DNA from: Brevundimonas sp. MF30-B
GTDB lineage: Bacteria; Pseudomonadota; Alphaproteobacteria; Caulobacterales; Caulobacteraceae
Direction: 5' to 3'
Assembly: GCF_004683885.1 (NCBI RefSeq)
Contig: NZ_CP038440.1
Coordinates: 902,001 to 966,000, forward strand
DNA: 64,000 nt
Made by a program: the position numbers and the translations under genes. Under the pieces are notes generated by a model. That model was given only the letters and a program-made list of their open reading frames with translations, did not search any database and was not told where the DNA came from. Below, piece by piece: positions 36,827 to 46,280 of this stretch. Position 1 is the stretch's first letter; every line of letters begins with the position of its first letter.

Positions 36827-37873
36827 TCAGACGGTGATGGTGCGATAGCCGCCGCGCGGCTTGATCGTGCCGGTCTCGTCCAGCAGCTGGGCGATCTGGA
36901 CCGCGTTCAGGGCCGCGCCCTTGCGCAGATTGTCCGACACGACCCACAGCGAAAGGCCGTTCTCGACCGTCGGATCCTTGCGGATGCGCGACACATAGAC
37001 GGCGTGCTCGCCGGCCGCATCGACCGGGGTCACGTAGCCGTCGTGTTCGTGCTTATCGATGACCTGGACGCCGGGGGCGTCACGAAGGATGTCGCGGGCC
37101 TCGTCGGCGCTGATCGGGCGGTCGAACTTCAGGTTCACGGATTCCGAGTGGCCGACGAAGACGGGCACGCGCACGCAGGTGACGGTCAGCTTGATCGAGG
37201 GATCGAGGATCTTGTGGGTCTCGTCCCACATCTTGGCTTCCTCGTCGGTGTAGCCGTCGTCACGGAAGCTGCCGATGAAGGGGATGACGTTGAAGGCGAT
37301 CTGCTTGGGGAACAGCTTGGGCCGGGCGTCGCCCAGGCCGTAGATGGCCTTGGTCTGGTTCCACAGCTCGTCCATGCCTTCCTTGCCGGCGCCGGACACA
37401 GACTGATAGGTCGACACCACCGCCCGCGTGATCTTGGCCGCGTCGTGCAGAGGCTTCAACGCCACGACCAGCTGCGCCGTCGAGCAGTTCGGATTGGCGA
37501 TGATGTTCTTCTTGGTCGCGTCCTTGACCGCGTCGGGGTTCACCTCGGGCACGATCAGCGGCACGTCCGGGTCCATGCGGAAGGCCGAGGAGTTGTCGAT
37601 CACGATCGGACCGGCCTTGCCGATCTTCTCGGACCATTCCTTGGACACCTTGCCGCCCGCGCTCATCAGGACGATGTCGACGCTGGAGAAGTCGAAGGTC
37701 TCCATGTCCTCGCACTTGATGGTGCGGTCGCCCCAGGCGACCTCGACGCCGCGCGATTTGCGCGAGGCCAGGGCGTGCATCTTCTCGACCGGGAAGTTCA
37801 GCTCTTCCAGGATGTTCAGCATTTCGCGACCGACATTGCCGGTGGCGCCGACGACGGCGAGACGATAGGCCAT
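36827..37873 (-). CDS. asd: Aspartate-semialdehyde dehydrogenase
   Basis: 348 aa from MAYRLAVVGATG; the N-terminal NAD(P) motif GATGNVGREML fixes the start and the upstream extension is spurious. Catalytic C130 is in NPNCSTAQ, with the catalytic His in FVGHSESVNL. NQTKAIYGLGDARPKLFPKQIAFN is typical of the proteobacterial Asd. It reduces aspartyl-phosphate to the semialdehyde feeding lysine/DAP, threonine and methionine. First gene of asd-rarD. Confidence 0.97.
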   Translation of the reverse strand: MAYRLAVVGATGNVGREMLNILEELNFPVEKMHALASRKSRGVEVAWGDRTIKCEDMETFDFSSVDIVLMSAGGKVSKEWSEKIGKAGPIVIDNSSAFRMDPDVPLIVPEVNPDAVKDATKKNIIANPNCSTAQLVVALKPLHDAAKITRAVVSTYQSVSGAGKEGMDELWNQTKAIYGLGDARPKLFPKQIAFNVIPFIGSFRDDGYTDEEAKMWDETHKILDPSIKLTVTCVRVPVFVGHSESVNLKFDRPISADEARDILRDAPGVQVIDKHEHDGYVTPVDAAGEHAVYVSRIRKDPTVENGLSLWVVSDNLRKGAALNAVQIAQLLDETGTIKPRGGYRTITV

Positions 37874-38020
37874 TCTTTGTGTGTCCTTCGGACGCGCTAC
37901 GCTCGGCTCGCGGAGCCTCGCTGCCTGAGCGCGGGGGAGAGGGCGGGAGGTTCTGTGCATTTAGGCCTTCGCAGGCGCGAAGCAATCGCTTTTCGCGTCG
38001 GCCTTGGCTAAGCCCGGCCC

Positions 38021-39142
38021 ATGACCTCCCGCATACGCAAGGCCTACGATATCCGCATCGAGGAGGGCGTGTTGGCGCCCGACCCCGCGCAGGCCGCGAC
38101 CCTGGTCGAGCTGGAGCGGCTGGAGACCGACCTGGACAAGAAGGGTCTGTTCGGCCGCGCCCCCGAGGTTCGGGGCGTCTATCTCTGGGGGCCGCCGGGG
38201 CGCGGCAAGTCCATGCTGATGGACCTGTTCTTCGCCACAAGTCCCGAGCCGCGCAAGCTGCGCGCCCACTTCCACGCCTTCATGGCGCGCGTCCACGACC
38301 TGGTGAAGCAGTGGCGCGAGGGCGACGCCCGCACGCGCAAGACGGTGTTCGGAACCCATCGCGGCGACGACCCCATCCCGCCGATCGCGGCCCTGATCGC
38401 GTCTGAGGCGCGCCTGCTGTGCTTCGACGAGCTGCAGGTCACCGACATCGCCGACGCGATGATCCTGGGCCGGCTGTTCGAGGCCCTGTTCGACAAGCGC
38501 GTCGTGCTGGCCGTCACCTCCAATCGCGCGCCAGAGCAGCTGTATCTGAACGGCATCAACCGCCAGCTCTTCCTGCCCTTCATCGACATCATCCGCGAGC
38601 GGTGCGCGGTGGTCGAGACCGCCGGGGCGCGCGACTGGCGCACCGAGCGGCTGGCCGGAACGCGCGTCTGGTTCTCGCCGGTCGACGCCGAGGCCCGCCA
38701 GGGGTTCGAGACCCTGTGGGCCGATCTGAAAGGAGGAGAGCCCGAGGCGCCGACCCATCTGCCCGTGCTGGGCCGCGAGGTGGTGGTGCAGCGCACGGTC
38801 GGCGGCCTGGCCCGCGCGACCTTCGCCGAACTGTGCGGCCGGCCGCTGGGGCCACAGGACTATCTGGCCGTCGCCGGCCGGTTCCACACCCTGTTCCTGG
38901 ACGGCGTGCCGCGGCTCTCGCCGGCCAACCATCACGAGGCGCGACGCCTAGTGACCCTGACCGACGCCCTGTACGAGGCGGGCACGCGGCTGGTCGTGCT
39001 GGCCCAGGCCGCGCCCGAGCAGCTGTATGTCGAGGGCGTGGGCGCCTTCGAGTTCGAGCGCACCGTCTCGCGCCTGAACGAGATGTCCAGCGCCGACTGG
39101 CTGGCGCGACCGCGGCAAGCCGGTCTAGTCTCTTCGAACTGA
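38021..39142 (+). CDS. zapE: Cell-division ATPase ZapE (AFG1 family)
   Basis: 373 aa. AFG1-like AAA ATPase: Walker A GPPGRGKS (residues 57-64), Walker B LLCFDELQVTD (D136-E137), sensor TSNRAPEQLYLNGINRQLFLPFID typical of ZapE. In E. coli ZapE binds FtsZ and acts at the divisome under stress; the mitochondrial relative AFG1 handles respiratory subunits. It is divergent from asd. In many alphaproteobacteria zapE precedes mdh, and mdh is close by here on the other strand. Confidence 0.93.
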   Translation: MTSRIRKAYDIRIEEGVLAPDPAQAATLVELERLETDLDKKGLFGRAPEVRGVYLWGPPGRGKSMLMDLFFATSPEPRKLRAHFHAFMARVHDLVKQWREGDARTRKTVFGTHRGDDPIPPIAALIASEARLLCFDELQVTDIADAMILGRLFEALFDKRVVLAVTSNRAPEQLYLNGINRQLFLPFIDIIRERCAVVETAGARDWRTERLAGTRVWFSPVDAEARQGFETLWADLKGGEPEAPTHLPVLGREVVVQRTVGGLARATFAELCGRPLGPQDYLAVAGRFHTLFLDGVPRLSPANHHEARRLVTLTDALYEAGTRLVVLAQAAPEQLYVEGVGAFEFERTVSRLNEMSSADWLARPRQAGLVSSN

Positions 39143-39156
39143 CACGGAGACGCCGC

Positions 39157-39711
39157 ATGAAGATCGCGATGGCCCTGGCCGCCCTGGCCCTCACCACCAA
39201 CGCCTCGCCGACCCTGGGCAAGACGGCGGTGCAGGCCCCCGCGCCTCAGACCGCCCCCGCCCCGGCCGCGACGGGCCTGCCGATCACGACCGTGACCCAG
39301 TGGCTGACGGCCCAGGGCCTGACGGTCAGCCCGCTCGAAGGCGAGGCTGACGCGCCGCGCGTGCGCGTCAGCGGCGACGACCTGACCTGGACCCTGAACT
39401 TCAACGGCTGCCAGAACCAGGTCTGCGGCGACCTGCAGTTCGGCGCGGGATTCCGCAACCCGACCGTGACCGAGGCCAGGGTCAACGAGTGGAACACCCG
39501 CAACCGCTTCCTCAAGAGCTTCTACGTCGCCCCGGCGCAGGCGGGCGGCGAGGGCACGGGCATGGTGCAGTACGATGTGATCCTTCTGCCCGGCTTGGGC
39601 GTGGAGCAGCTGACGGACCATCTCGCGGTGTGGCGCGGGCTTCTGCCGGCCTACGCCACCCACATCGGCTATTTCGTCTCCGAACAGCCCGCAACGCCCC
39701 AGGCGCAATGA
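39157..39711 (+). CDS. Secreted YbjN-domain protein
   Basis: 184 aa from MKIAMALAAL, 14 bp after zapE; a longer frame upstream is shadow of zapE. Signal peptide (about 1-22), Ala/Pro-rich linker, then a YbjN-type domain (~45-175: VTQWLTAQGLTVSPLEGE, WTLNFNGCQNQVCGDLQFGAGF, VNEWNTRNRFLKSFY). YbjN-like domains are linked to type-III-secretion-chaperone-like folds and, in E. coli, to stress regulation. This exported version has two cysteines that could form a disulfide. Function unknown. Confidence 0.85.
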   Translation: MKIAMALAALALTTNASPTLGKTAVQAPAPQTAPAPAATGLPITTVTQWLTAQGLTVSPLEGEADAPRVRVSGDDLTWTLNFNGCQNQVCGDLQFGAGFRNPTVTEARVNEWNTRNRFLKSFYVAPAQAGGEGTGMVQYDVILLPGLGVEQLTDHLAVWRGLLPAYATHIGYFVSEQPATPQAQ

Positions 39712-39717
39712 CAAAAA

Positions 39718-39750
39718 GGGGCACCGGATCGCTCCGACGCCCCATTCTTT
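39718..39750 (+). terminator. Terminator after zapE-ybjN
   Basis: GGGGC...GCCCC with an inner CGGA/TCCG pairing (39718-39743) followed by ATTCTTTT, seven bases after the YbjN-domain gene stop. Confidence 0.55.
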
Positions 39751-39791
39751 TGGCCCTAGCATTCGCCGCGCGGCGGCTCATTGCTTGAGGG
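39751..39791. repeat. Dispersed ~40-bp GC repeat, copy 1
   Basis: TGGCCCT, six variable bases, CGCCGCGCGGCGGCTC, four variable bases, CTTGAGGG. It matches the copy at 52694-52733 in all three blocks. The centre CGCCGCGCGGCG is self-complementary. Both copies lie just after a stop codon. Confidence 0.5.
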
Positions 39792-39807
39792 TGGTCGCGC
39801 TCAAGCA

Positions 39808-39828
39808 GCTCGGCTTCGCAAGCCGAGC
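39808..39828. terminator. Perfect hairpin in the ybjN/mdh convergent gap
   Basis: GCTCGGCTT, loop CGC, AAGCCGAGC: 9-bp perfect stem 18 bp beyond the mdh stop. No strong T-run on either side, so it is a terminator or mRNA 3'-end protecting stem. Confidence 0.45.
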
Positions 39829-39845
39829 GATAGCGCCCCTTCAGA

Positions 39846-41349
<1,504 letters not shown>

Positions 41350-41447
41350 GCTCCATGCGTCGGCAGGCCGCAGGGGGGCTTCGCCTTGCGCCGGTCAAGG
41401 TCAGCACCTAATCCTCAGGACAGCGCCTTCGCGCCGGGAAACCCCAA

Positions 41448-42086
41448 GTGCCGATTCAATTCCAGCTGATCTTCTTCGCCGTCATCGCGGCCTTCGTCCT
41501 GTTCCAGCTCTACAATGTGCTGGGCAAGCGGGTTGGCCGTCAGCCCGAGGAGGACGCCAAGAACGCCAAGCCGATGCCGGGCCTGGGCCAGACTCAGGTT
41601 CAGAATCAGCAGGTCGCGGCCAAGCCGACGCCCGGCGACGCAGCTCTCACCCTGGCCGCGTCTGGTCTGAAGGCACGTGATCCGGGCTTCGATCCCGCAC
41701 GCTTTCTGGAGGGCGCCCGCACCGCCTATGAGACGATCGTGCGAGGCTATGCTGCGGGCGACCGAGAGGCGCTGAGGCCTCTTCTAGCCCCGCGCGTCAT
41801 GGAGTCGTTCGAGGCCGGCATAGTCGCGCGCGAGACGCGCGGAGACGCCGAACAGGTCGAGTTCCCGCATCCGCCGCGCGCCGACCTGGAATCGGCTGAT
41901 GCGGAGGGCGACCGCGCCCGCGCCCGCGTCCGCTTCCTGGCCGAGCTGCGCAGCAAGGTGACGCCGTCCGGCGGCGAGGAAGCCGTCGAAGAGCGCCGCA
42001 CCGCCGAGGTCTGGACGTTTGAGCGCACCCTGGGCGACGCCAATCCCAACTGGGTGCTGGCCCGCGTCGAGCCCGCCAGCGCGTGA
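41448..42086 (+). CDS. Tim44-like domain protein, membrane-anchored
   Basis: 212 aa from a GTG. One N-terminal helix (PIQFQLIFFAVIAAFVLFQL), a charged Gln-rich linker, then a Tim44/TimA domain (~75-208: FDPARFLEGARTAYETIVRGYAAGDREALRPLLAPRVMESF, AEVWTFERTLGDANPNWVLARVE). The alphaproteobacterial TimA/Tim44-like proteins are inner-membrane proteins related to the mitochondrial import motor, with no settled role. mltA overlaps by four bases (GTGA). An Smr gene often follows mltA in relatives but is absent. Confidence 0.9.
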   Translation: MPIQFQLIFFAVIAAFVLFQLYNVLGKRVGRQPEEDAKNAKPMPGLGQTQVQNQQVAAKPTPGDAALTLAASGLKARDPGFDPARFLEGARTAYETIVRGYAAGDREALRPLLAPRVMESFEAGIVARETRGDAEQVEFPHPPRADLESADAEGDRARARVRFLAELRSKVTPSGGEEAVEERRTAEVWTFERTLGDANPNWVLARVEPASA

Positions 42087-43195
42087 GGCCCCTGCGGTTC
42101 ACCTGGCGTCGTGTGGCGGCTGGGCTGATCGGCGCGCTCGCCGCCGCCTGCGCCAGCGCCCCGCCCCCTCAGACCGCTCCGGGCGGTCTCGGGCCAGGCC
42201 TGCCTCCATCAATCCCGACGCCTTCTGGTCCGCCGCCGGCTGGGACGATCAGTCCCGCCGTCCTGCCCGGCTGGGGCGAGGAGGACCATCTGGCGGGTTT
42301 CCAGGCCTATGTCGCCGGCTGCGGGGTGGCGCGCGACGCCGCGACCCGACGCGTCTGCGCCAGCGGCCGCGACCTGGCGCGCGGCCGGGTCACGCCCTCT
42401 GACGCCCGCGCCTTCTTCGAGGCCAACTTCTCGGCCGTGCCCGCACGGACCGACGACGGCCGGCCGGGACTGCTGACCAGCTATTTCGCGCCCGAATATC
42501 CAGCGCGCCGGCGCGCGGACCGGGATTTCGACACGCCCGTCCTCGCCCGGCCCGACGGCTGGCGCAGCGGCCAGGTCCTGGCCACGCGCGCCGAGATCGA
42601 GGCCGGACCGCCGCCCACGCGGGTGCTGGCTTGGATGAAGGCCGAAGACCTGTTCTTCCTGCAGATCCAGGGCTCGGGCTATCTGACGTTCGAGGACGGG
42701 GGCAGGGCGCGCGCCGCCTACGCCGCCGACAACGGTCATCGCTTCGTCGGCATCGCCCGCCCGATGGCCGAGCGCGGCCTGCTGCCCCAGAACGGCACGT
42801 CCGGCGACGCCATCCGCGCCTGGCTGGCTGCCCATCGCGGCCCAGAGGCGCGCGCCGTCACGGCGCTGAACCCGCGCTACATCTTTTTCGACATTCAGCC
42901 CGACGACGGCGGCCATCCGGCCGGCGCCGCCGCCGTGCCGCTGCCGCCGCGCCGCTCGATCGCGGTGGACCCGGCGCACTGGACCTATGGCGACCTAGTC
43001 TGGATCGACGCCGACGGCGGCAATCTGGCCGGCGCCCGCGCCAGCTATCGCGGCCTAGTCTCCGCGCTCGACACGGGTTCGGCGATCCGCGGCCCCGTGC
43101 GCGCCGACCTCTACATGGGCCGGGGCGACGCGGCGGGCTCAGAAGCCGGGGCGGTCCGCCATCCGCTCAGGATGTGGCGTCTGGTTCCGCGCTAG
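42083..43195 (+). CDS. mltA: Membrane-bound lytic murein transglycosylase A (MltA)
   Basis: 370 aa from a GTG overlapping the Tim44-like gene. Signal peptide II with lipobox AAAC (ALAAACASAPPP). A Pro-rich linker is followed by the MltA domain (~105-280: PGLLTSYFAPEYPARRRADRDF, FFLQIQGSGYLTFEDG, GHRFVGIARPMAERGLLP) and the 3D domain (NPRYIFFD, IAVDPAHWTYGDLVWIDADGG, ending MYMGRGDAAG-type barrel) that bears the catalytic Asp. It cleaves peptidoglycan glycan strands to 1,6-anhydro ends, anchored in the outer membrane. Confidence 0.95.
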   Translation: MRPLRFTWRRVAAGLIGALAAACASAPPPQTAPGGLGPGLPPSIPTPSGPPPAGTISPAVLPGWGEEDHLAGFQAYVAGCGVARDAATRRVCASGRDLARGRVTPSDARAFFEANFSAVPARTDDGRPGLLTSYFAPEYPARRRADRDFDTPVLARPDGWRSGQVLATRAEIEAGPPPTRVLAWMKAEDLFFLQIQGSGYLTFEDGGRARAAYAADNGHRFVGIARPMAERGLLPQNGTSGDAIRAWLAAHRGPEARAVTALNPRYIFFDIQPDDGGHPAGAAAVPLPPRRSIAVDPAHWTYGDLVWIDADGGNLAGARASYRGLVSALDTGSAIRGPVRADLYMGRGDAAGSEAGAVRHPLRMWRLVPR

Positions 43196-43223
43196 CGAAT
43201 GTGTGAGCCCGGCCGTGACCGGC

Positions 43224-44798
43224 TTACCGCCGCTTCATTCCGCCCAGGACGCCGCGCAGGATTTCGCGGGTGAGGGTAGAGCCGGCCGTGCGCAGGACGG
43301 ACTTGGTCATGGCCTCGATCGGCGTCTCGCGGGTCGAGCGGCGAGGGGCGGCGGGCGTGCGGGCGCGGGCCGTTTCTCGATCCTGGCGCGCCTGCTCCTT
43401 GGCGCGGTCGGCCGCGACCTTCTCGGCTTCCTTGGCGGTCTGGGCGGCCTGTTTGGCGCGGGCCTCGGCCAGCTTGGCGTCCGCCGCGGCCTGGTCGGCG
43501 GCGCCGCGGCGCAGGGCCAGCACCTCTTCGGCCGACTCTCGGTTGATCGCGATGTCATACAGGCCGCGCACCGGGCTTGAGGCCATGATCTGCGCACGTT
43601 CGGCCTCGGTGGCGGGGCCCAGGCGGCTGTCGGGCGGACGTATGGCGGTGCGGGCCACCACGGTCGGCGCGCCCTTGGCGTCCAGGGTCGAAACCAGGGC
43701 CTCGCCCACGCCCAGAGCCTGGATGGCTTCGGCCGTGTCGAAGGCGGGGTTCGGGCGGAAGCTCTCGGCCGCCGCTTTCAGTCCGCGTTGTTCGGCTGGG
43801 GTGTAGGCGCGCAGCGCGTGTTCGATGCGGGCGCCCAGCTGACCCAACACCGTCCCGGGAATGTCGTCGGGGTTCTGGGTGACGAAATAGACGCCGACGC
43901 CCTTGGATCGGATCAGACGCACAAGCTGCTCGATCTTCTCAAGCAGAGACTTGGGCGTGTCGCGAAACAGCAGGTGCGCCTCGTCGAAGAAGAAGACCAG
44001 GCGCGGCTTCTCGGGATCGCCGATCTCGGGCAGCTGCTCGAACAGTTCCGACAGAAGCCAGAGCAGAAATGCGCCGTAGAGGCGCGGGCTGTTCATAAGT
44101 CGTGTGGCGTCAAGCACATTCACCTGACCCCGCCCATCCAGACCGGTGCGCATCATGTCTTCCAGCCTCAGCGCCGGCTCGCCGAACAGGCCCTTGCCGC
44201 CCTGCTGCTCCAGCTGAAGGATGGCGCGCTGGATGGCGGCGATCGAGACGGGGGCGACATTGCCGACCTCGCGGCCGATGCGCTCGGCGTTTTCGCCCAC
44301 ATAGGTCAGCAGGCTGCGAAGGTCGCCCAGGTCCAGAAGCAGCAGGCCTTCCTGATCAGCCACATGGAAGACCACAGCCAGCACGCCTTCCTGCACCTCG
44401 TTCAGGTCCAGCATGCGGGCCAGCAGCACCGGGCCGATCTCGCTGACGGTGGTGCGGATCGGATGGCCCTTCTGGCCGTACAGGTCCCAGAACACGACCG
44501 GCGCCGCCTTGCCCGTCAGGGTCAGGTTCATCGAGGCGGCGCGGGCGGCCAGTTTCTCATTGGCGGCGCCCGGCTGGCTGACACCCGACAGGTCGCCCTT
44601 CACGTCGGCGCAGAAGACCGGCACCCCGGCGTCGGAGAAGCCCTGAGCCATGATCTGCAGGGTGACGGTCTTGCCCGTGCCGGTCGCACCGGCGACGAAG
44701 CCGTGCCGATTTGCCCGGTTCCACAGCAGAACCTGCGGCTGACCGTCGTCGGACTGACCCAGGAACAGGCCGGGGAGAGGGGAACCGTCTGCGGACAT
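43224..44798 (-). CDS. HerA-like ATPase, DUF853 family (YjgR-like)
   Basis: 524 aa. Walker A GATGTGKT (37-44), Walker B VFFFDEAHLLF (~267-277), arginine-finger region VYFVTQNPDDIPGTVLGQLGARIEHALRAY, all typical of DUF853. The C-terminal ~100 residues are an Ala/Lys/Glu/Arg-rich coiled coil (AAADAKLAEARAKQAAQTAK) ending in a hydrophobic patch. The family is related to HerA/FtsK DNA pumps; the function of YjgR is not established. Convergent with mltA, divergent from the AI-2E family gene. Confidence 0.92.
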   Translation of the reverse strand: MSADGSPLPGLFLGQSDDGQPQVLLWNRANRHGFVAGATGTGKTVTLQIMAQGFSDAGVPVFCADVKGDLSGVSQPGAANEKLAARAASMNLTLTGKAAPVVFWDLYGQKGHPIRTTVSEIGPVLLARMLDLNEVQEGVLAVVFHVADQEGLLLLDLGDLRSLLTYVGENAERIGREVGNVAPVSIAAIQRAILQLEQQGGKGLFGEPALRLEDMMRTGLDGRGQVNVLDATRLMNSPRLYGAFLLWLLSELFEQLPEIGDPEKPRLVFFFDEAHLLFRDTPKSLLEKIEQLVRLIRSKGVGVYFVTQNPDDIPGTVLGQLGARIEHALRAYTPAEQRGLKAAAESFRPNPAFDTAEAIQALGVGEALVSTLDAKGAPTVVARTAIRPPDSRLGPATEAERAQIMASSPVRGLYDIAINRESAEEVLALRRGAADQAAADAKLAEARAKQAAQTAKEAEKVAADRAKEQARQDRETARARTPAAPRRSTRETPIEAMTKSVLRTAGSTLTREILRGVLGGMKRR

Positions 44799-44858
44799 GG
44801 CGCATCTCCGTGGATTGGCTTAGGCATATCGCCATAAGGGCCTCGGGGAAACGCCGTC

Positions 44859-46001
44859 ATGAAACCGCCCATCGCCGTGCCGGCCTCGACCGTTTCCAGG
44901 AATGCGCTGGTCCTGCTCGCCGTCGTCGCCGGCGGCGCGGCGCTCTACTGGCTGCGGGACATTCTGACGCCGCTGGCCATGGCTATCTTCCTGATGATCA
45001 TGATCGATGGGGTGAAGAGGGCGATTGAGCGGCGTACGCCTCTGCCGCACCGGTTCGCCGGGGCGGCGGCCCTGATTCTGGTGATCCTGGGCTTCTTCGC
45101 CTCCATCGCCATCATCATCAACGGCGCGGCGGGCTTCTTCAGCGAGGCGTCGGGCGTCACAGCCAATATCGGGCCGCGCATCGACCAGATTCTGGCCGAC
45201 GGCTCGCGCTTGTTCGGCGTCGCCAATCCGCCGACCGCGATGGACCTGATCAACGGCATCGACCTGCGCGGCTATCTGACCCAGTTGGCCTTCCAGGTGC
45301 AGGGCATCGCCTCGGGGGCCTTTTTCGTCCTGATCTATCTGGGCTTCCTCCTCGCCTCTCAGGCGGGCTTCCGCAAGAAGATCGTCGGCATGTTCCCTGA
45401 CCGGACCAGCCGCAACGAGGCCGTCGAGGTCTTCGGCCGGGTGCGGTCGGGCGTCGAGGGCTATCTGTGGGTCCAGGCCGTGACAGGGGTGATGATCTGC
45501 GCCGTCGCTTGGGGGCTGATGAAGGCGGTTGGCCTGCAGAACGCGGAGTTCTGGACCTTCGTCATCTTCATCGTCGGCTTCATCCCGATCCTGGGCGGGG
45601 CGATCTCGGGCCTCGCGCCGCCTCTGTTCGCCCTGGTCCAGTTCGACAGCTACGGCCCGGCGCTGATCCTGCTGGTGGGGCTGCAGGCCATCCTGTTCAT
45701 CGTCGGCAACTGGATCCAGCCCCGCATGCAGGGCGACAATCAGAACATCGACCCGGTGGTGGTGCTGTTGTCATTGGCGCTATGGGGGCACCTGTGGGGC
45801 GTGATCGGGATGTTCTTGTCCACGCCTCTGGCGGTCATGGCGATGGCGATCCTGGCCGAGTTCAAGGGGTCGCGCTGGGTGGCGGTTCTGCTGTCCGGCG
45901 ACGGCGAACCCTATGCCGAGCCGCGCGGGGCCAAGGCCGACCCGCCGGCGGCAAAAGGGCGCGGCGGAAGGTCGCAAAAGCCCGCCGCCGACGGCCCTTG
46001 A
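44859..46001 (+). CDS. AI-2E transporter family membrane protein (PerM/YdiK-like)
   Basis: 380 aa, about eight hydrophobic helices in the family arrangement (LYWLRDILTPLAMAIFLM at the front; GFIPILGGAISGLAPPLFALVQF; GNWIQPRMQGDNQNIDPVVVLLSLALWGHLWGVIGMFLSTPLAVM near the end). Members are reported as AI-2 exporters or Na+/H+ antiporters; substrate uncertain. The last codon TGA lies within the -35 element of the sRNA promoter that follows. The C-terminal tail is Pro/Ala/Lys-rich and cytoplasmic. Confidence 0.92.
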   Translation: MKPPIAVPASTVSRNALVLLAVVAGGAALYWLRDILTPLAMAIFLMIMIDGVKRAIERRTPLPHRFAGAAALILVILGFFASIAIIINGAAGFFSEASGVTANIGPRIDQILADGSRLFGVANPPTAMDLINGIDLRGYLTQLAFQVQGIASGAFFVLIYLGFLLASQAGFRKKIVGMFPDRTSRNEAVEVFGRVRSGVEGYLWVQAVTGVMICAVAWGLMKAVGLQNAEFWTFVIFIVGFIPILGGAISGLAPPLFALVQFDSYGPALILLVGLQAILFIVGNWIQPRMQGDNQNIDPVVVLLSLALWGHLWGVIGMFLSTPLAVMAMAILAEFKGSRWVAVLLSGDGEPYAEPRGAKADPPAAKGRGGRSQKPAADGP

Positions 46002-46025
46002 AGGCGGCTTTGAACCCCCCATTTA
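45996..46025 (+). promoter_or_regulatory. RpoH (sigma32)-type promoter of a small RNA
   Basis: CCCTTGAA (45995-46002) and CCCCATTTA (46017-46025), 14 bp apart, fit the heat-shock consensus (CCCTTGAA-N13/15-CCCCATnTA) at nearly every position. The -35 overlaps the TGA of the preceding gene. The predicted start is at about 46031-46033, right at the first hairpin. Confidence 0.65.
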
Positions 46026-46031
46026 GGTGTC

Positions 46032-46151
46032 AGACGCCGGGACCTTTCCCTCCCCCTCCCGGACCCGGCGTTTCATGGACCGGCGCCTCCCTCCCCCTCC
46101 CGGCGCCGGCTTCACGAAGGCCGTCGAGCGAAAGCCCGGCGGCCTTTTCGT
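46032..46151 (+). ncRNA. Probable stress sRNA with two identical C-rich loops
   Basis: Hairpin 1: ACGCCGGG (46034-46041) pairs with CCCGGCGT (46064-46071), 22-nt loop. Hairpin 2: CCGGCGCC (46080-46087) pairs with GGCGCCGG (46102-46109), 14-nt loop. Both loops carry TCCCTCCCCCTCCC (46047-46060 and 46088-46101), complementary to Shine-Dalgarno-type GGAGG or GGGAGG sequences. A third stem, 46117-46129 with 46134-46146 (13 bp with one mismatch, GAAA tetraloop), ends in CCTTTTCG and acts as terminator. No conserved ORF fits. The plan (RpoH promoter, two exposed C-rich loops, terminator) resembles alphaproteobacterial CcsR/cuckoo-type sRNAs and Caulobacter GsrN; relationship inferred from structure only. 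Confidence 0.65.
46117..46151 (+). terminator. Terminator of the small RNA
   Basis: AAGGCCG (46117-46123) pairs with CGGCCTT (46140-46146), inner pairs continue to a C-GAAA-G tetraloop, and TTCGTTG follows. It is a strong stem with a short U-tract. Confidence 0.6.
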
Positions 46152-46280
46152 TGTCCGACAACGGCTTGGCCATTGTGGCGCGCGAGCAACAGCCAGGCGC
46201 GCGCAACCCCCGGAGGCGGAACGGTATCCACGCTCGATGGTTTGAGGCCCCGGAAGGGCGGGGACAAAAAAGGATACGAA

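Noticed and set aside
46076-46245. Short plus-strand ORF (starting MDRRLPPPPG or within 46027-46245) over the sRNA region
   Set aside because: Proline-rich translation of the polypyrimidine repeats, no RBS, and the stem-loop symmetry explains the sequence better than coding.
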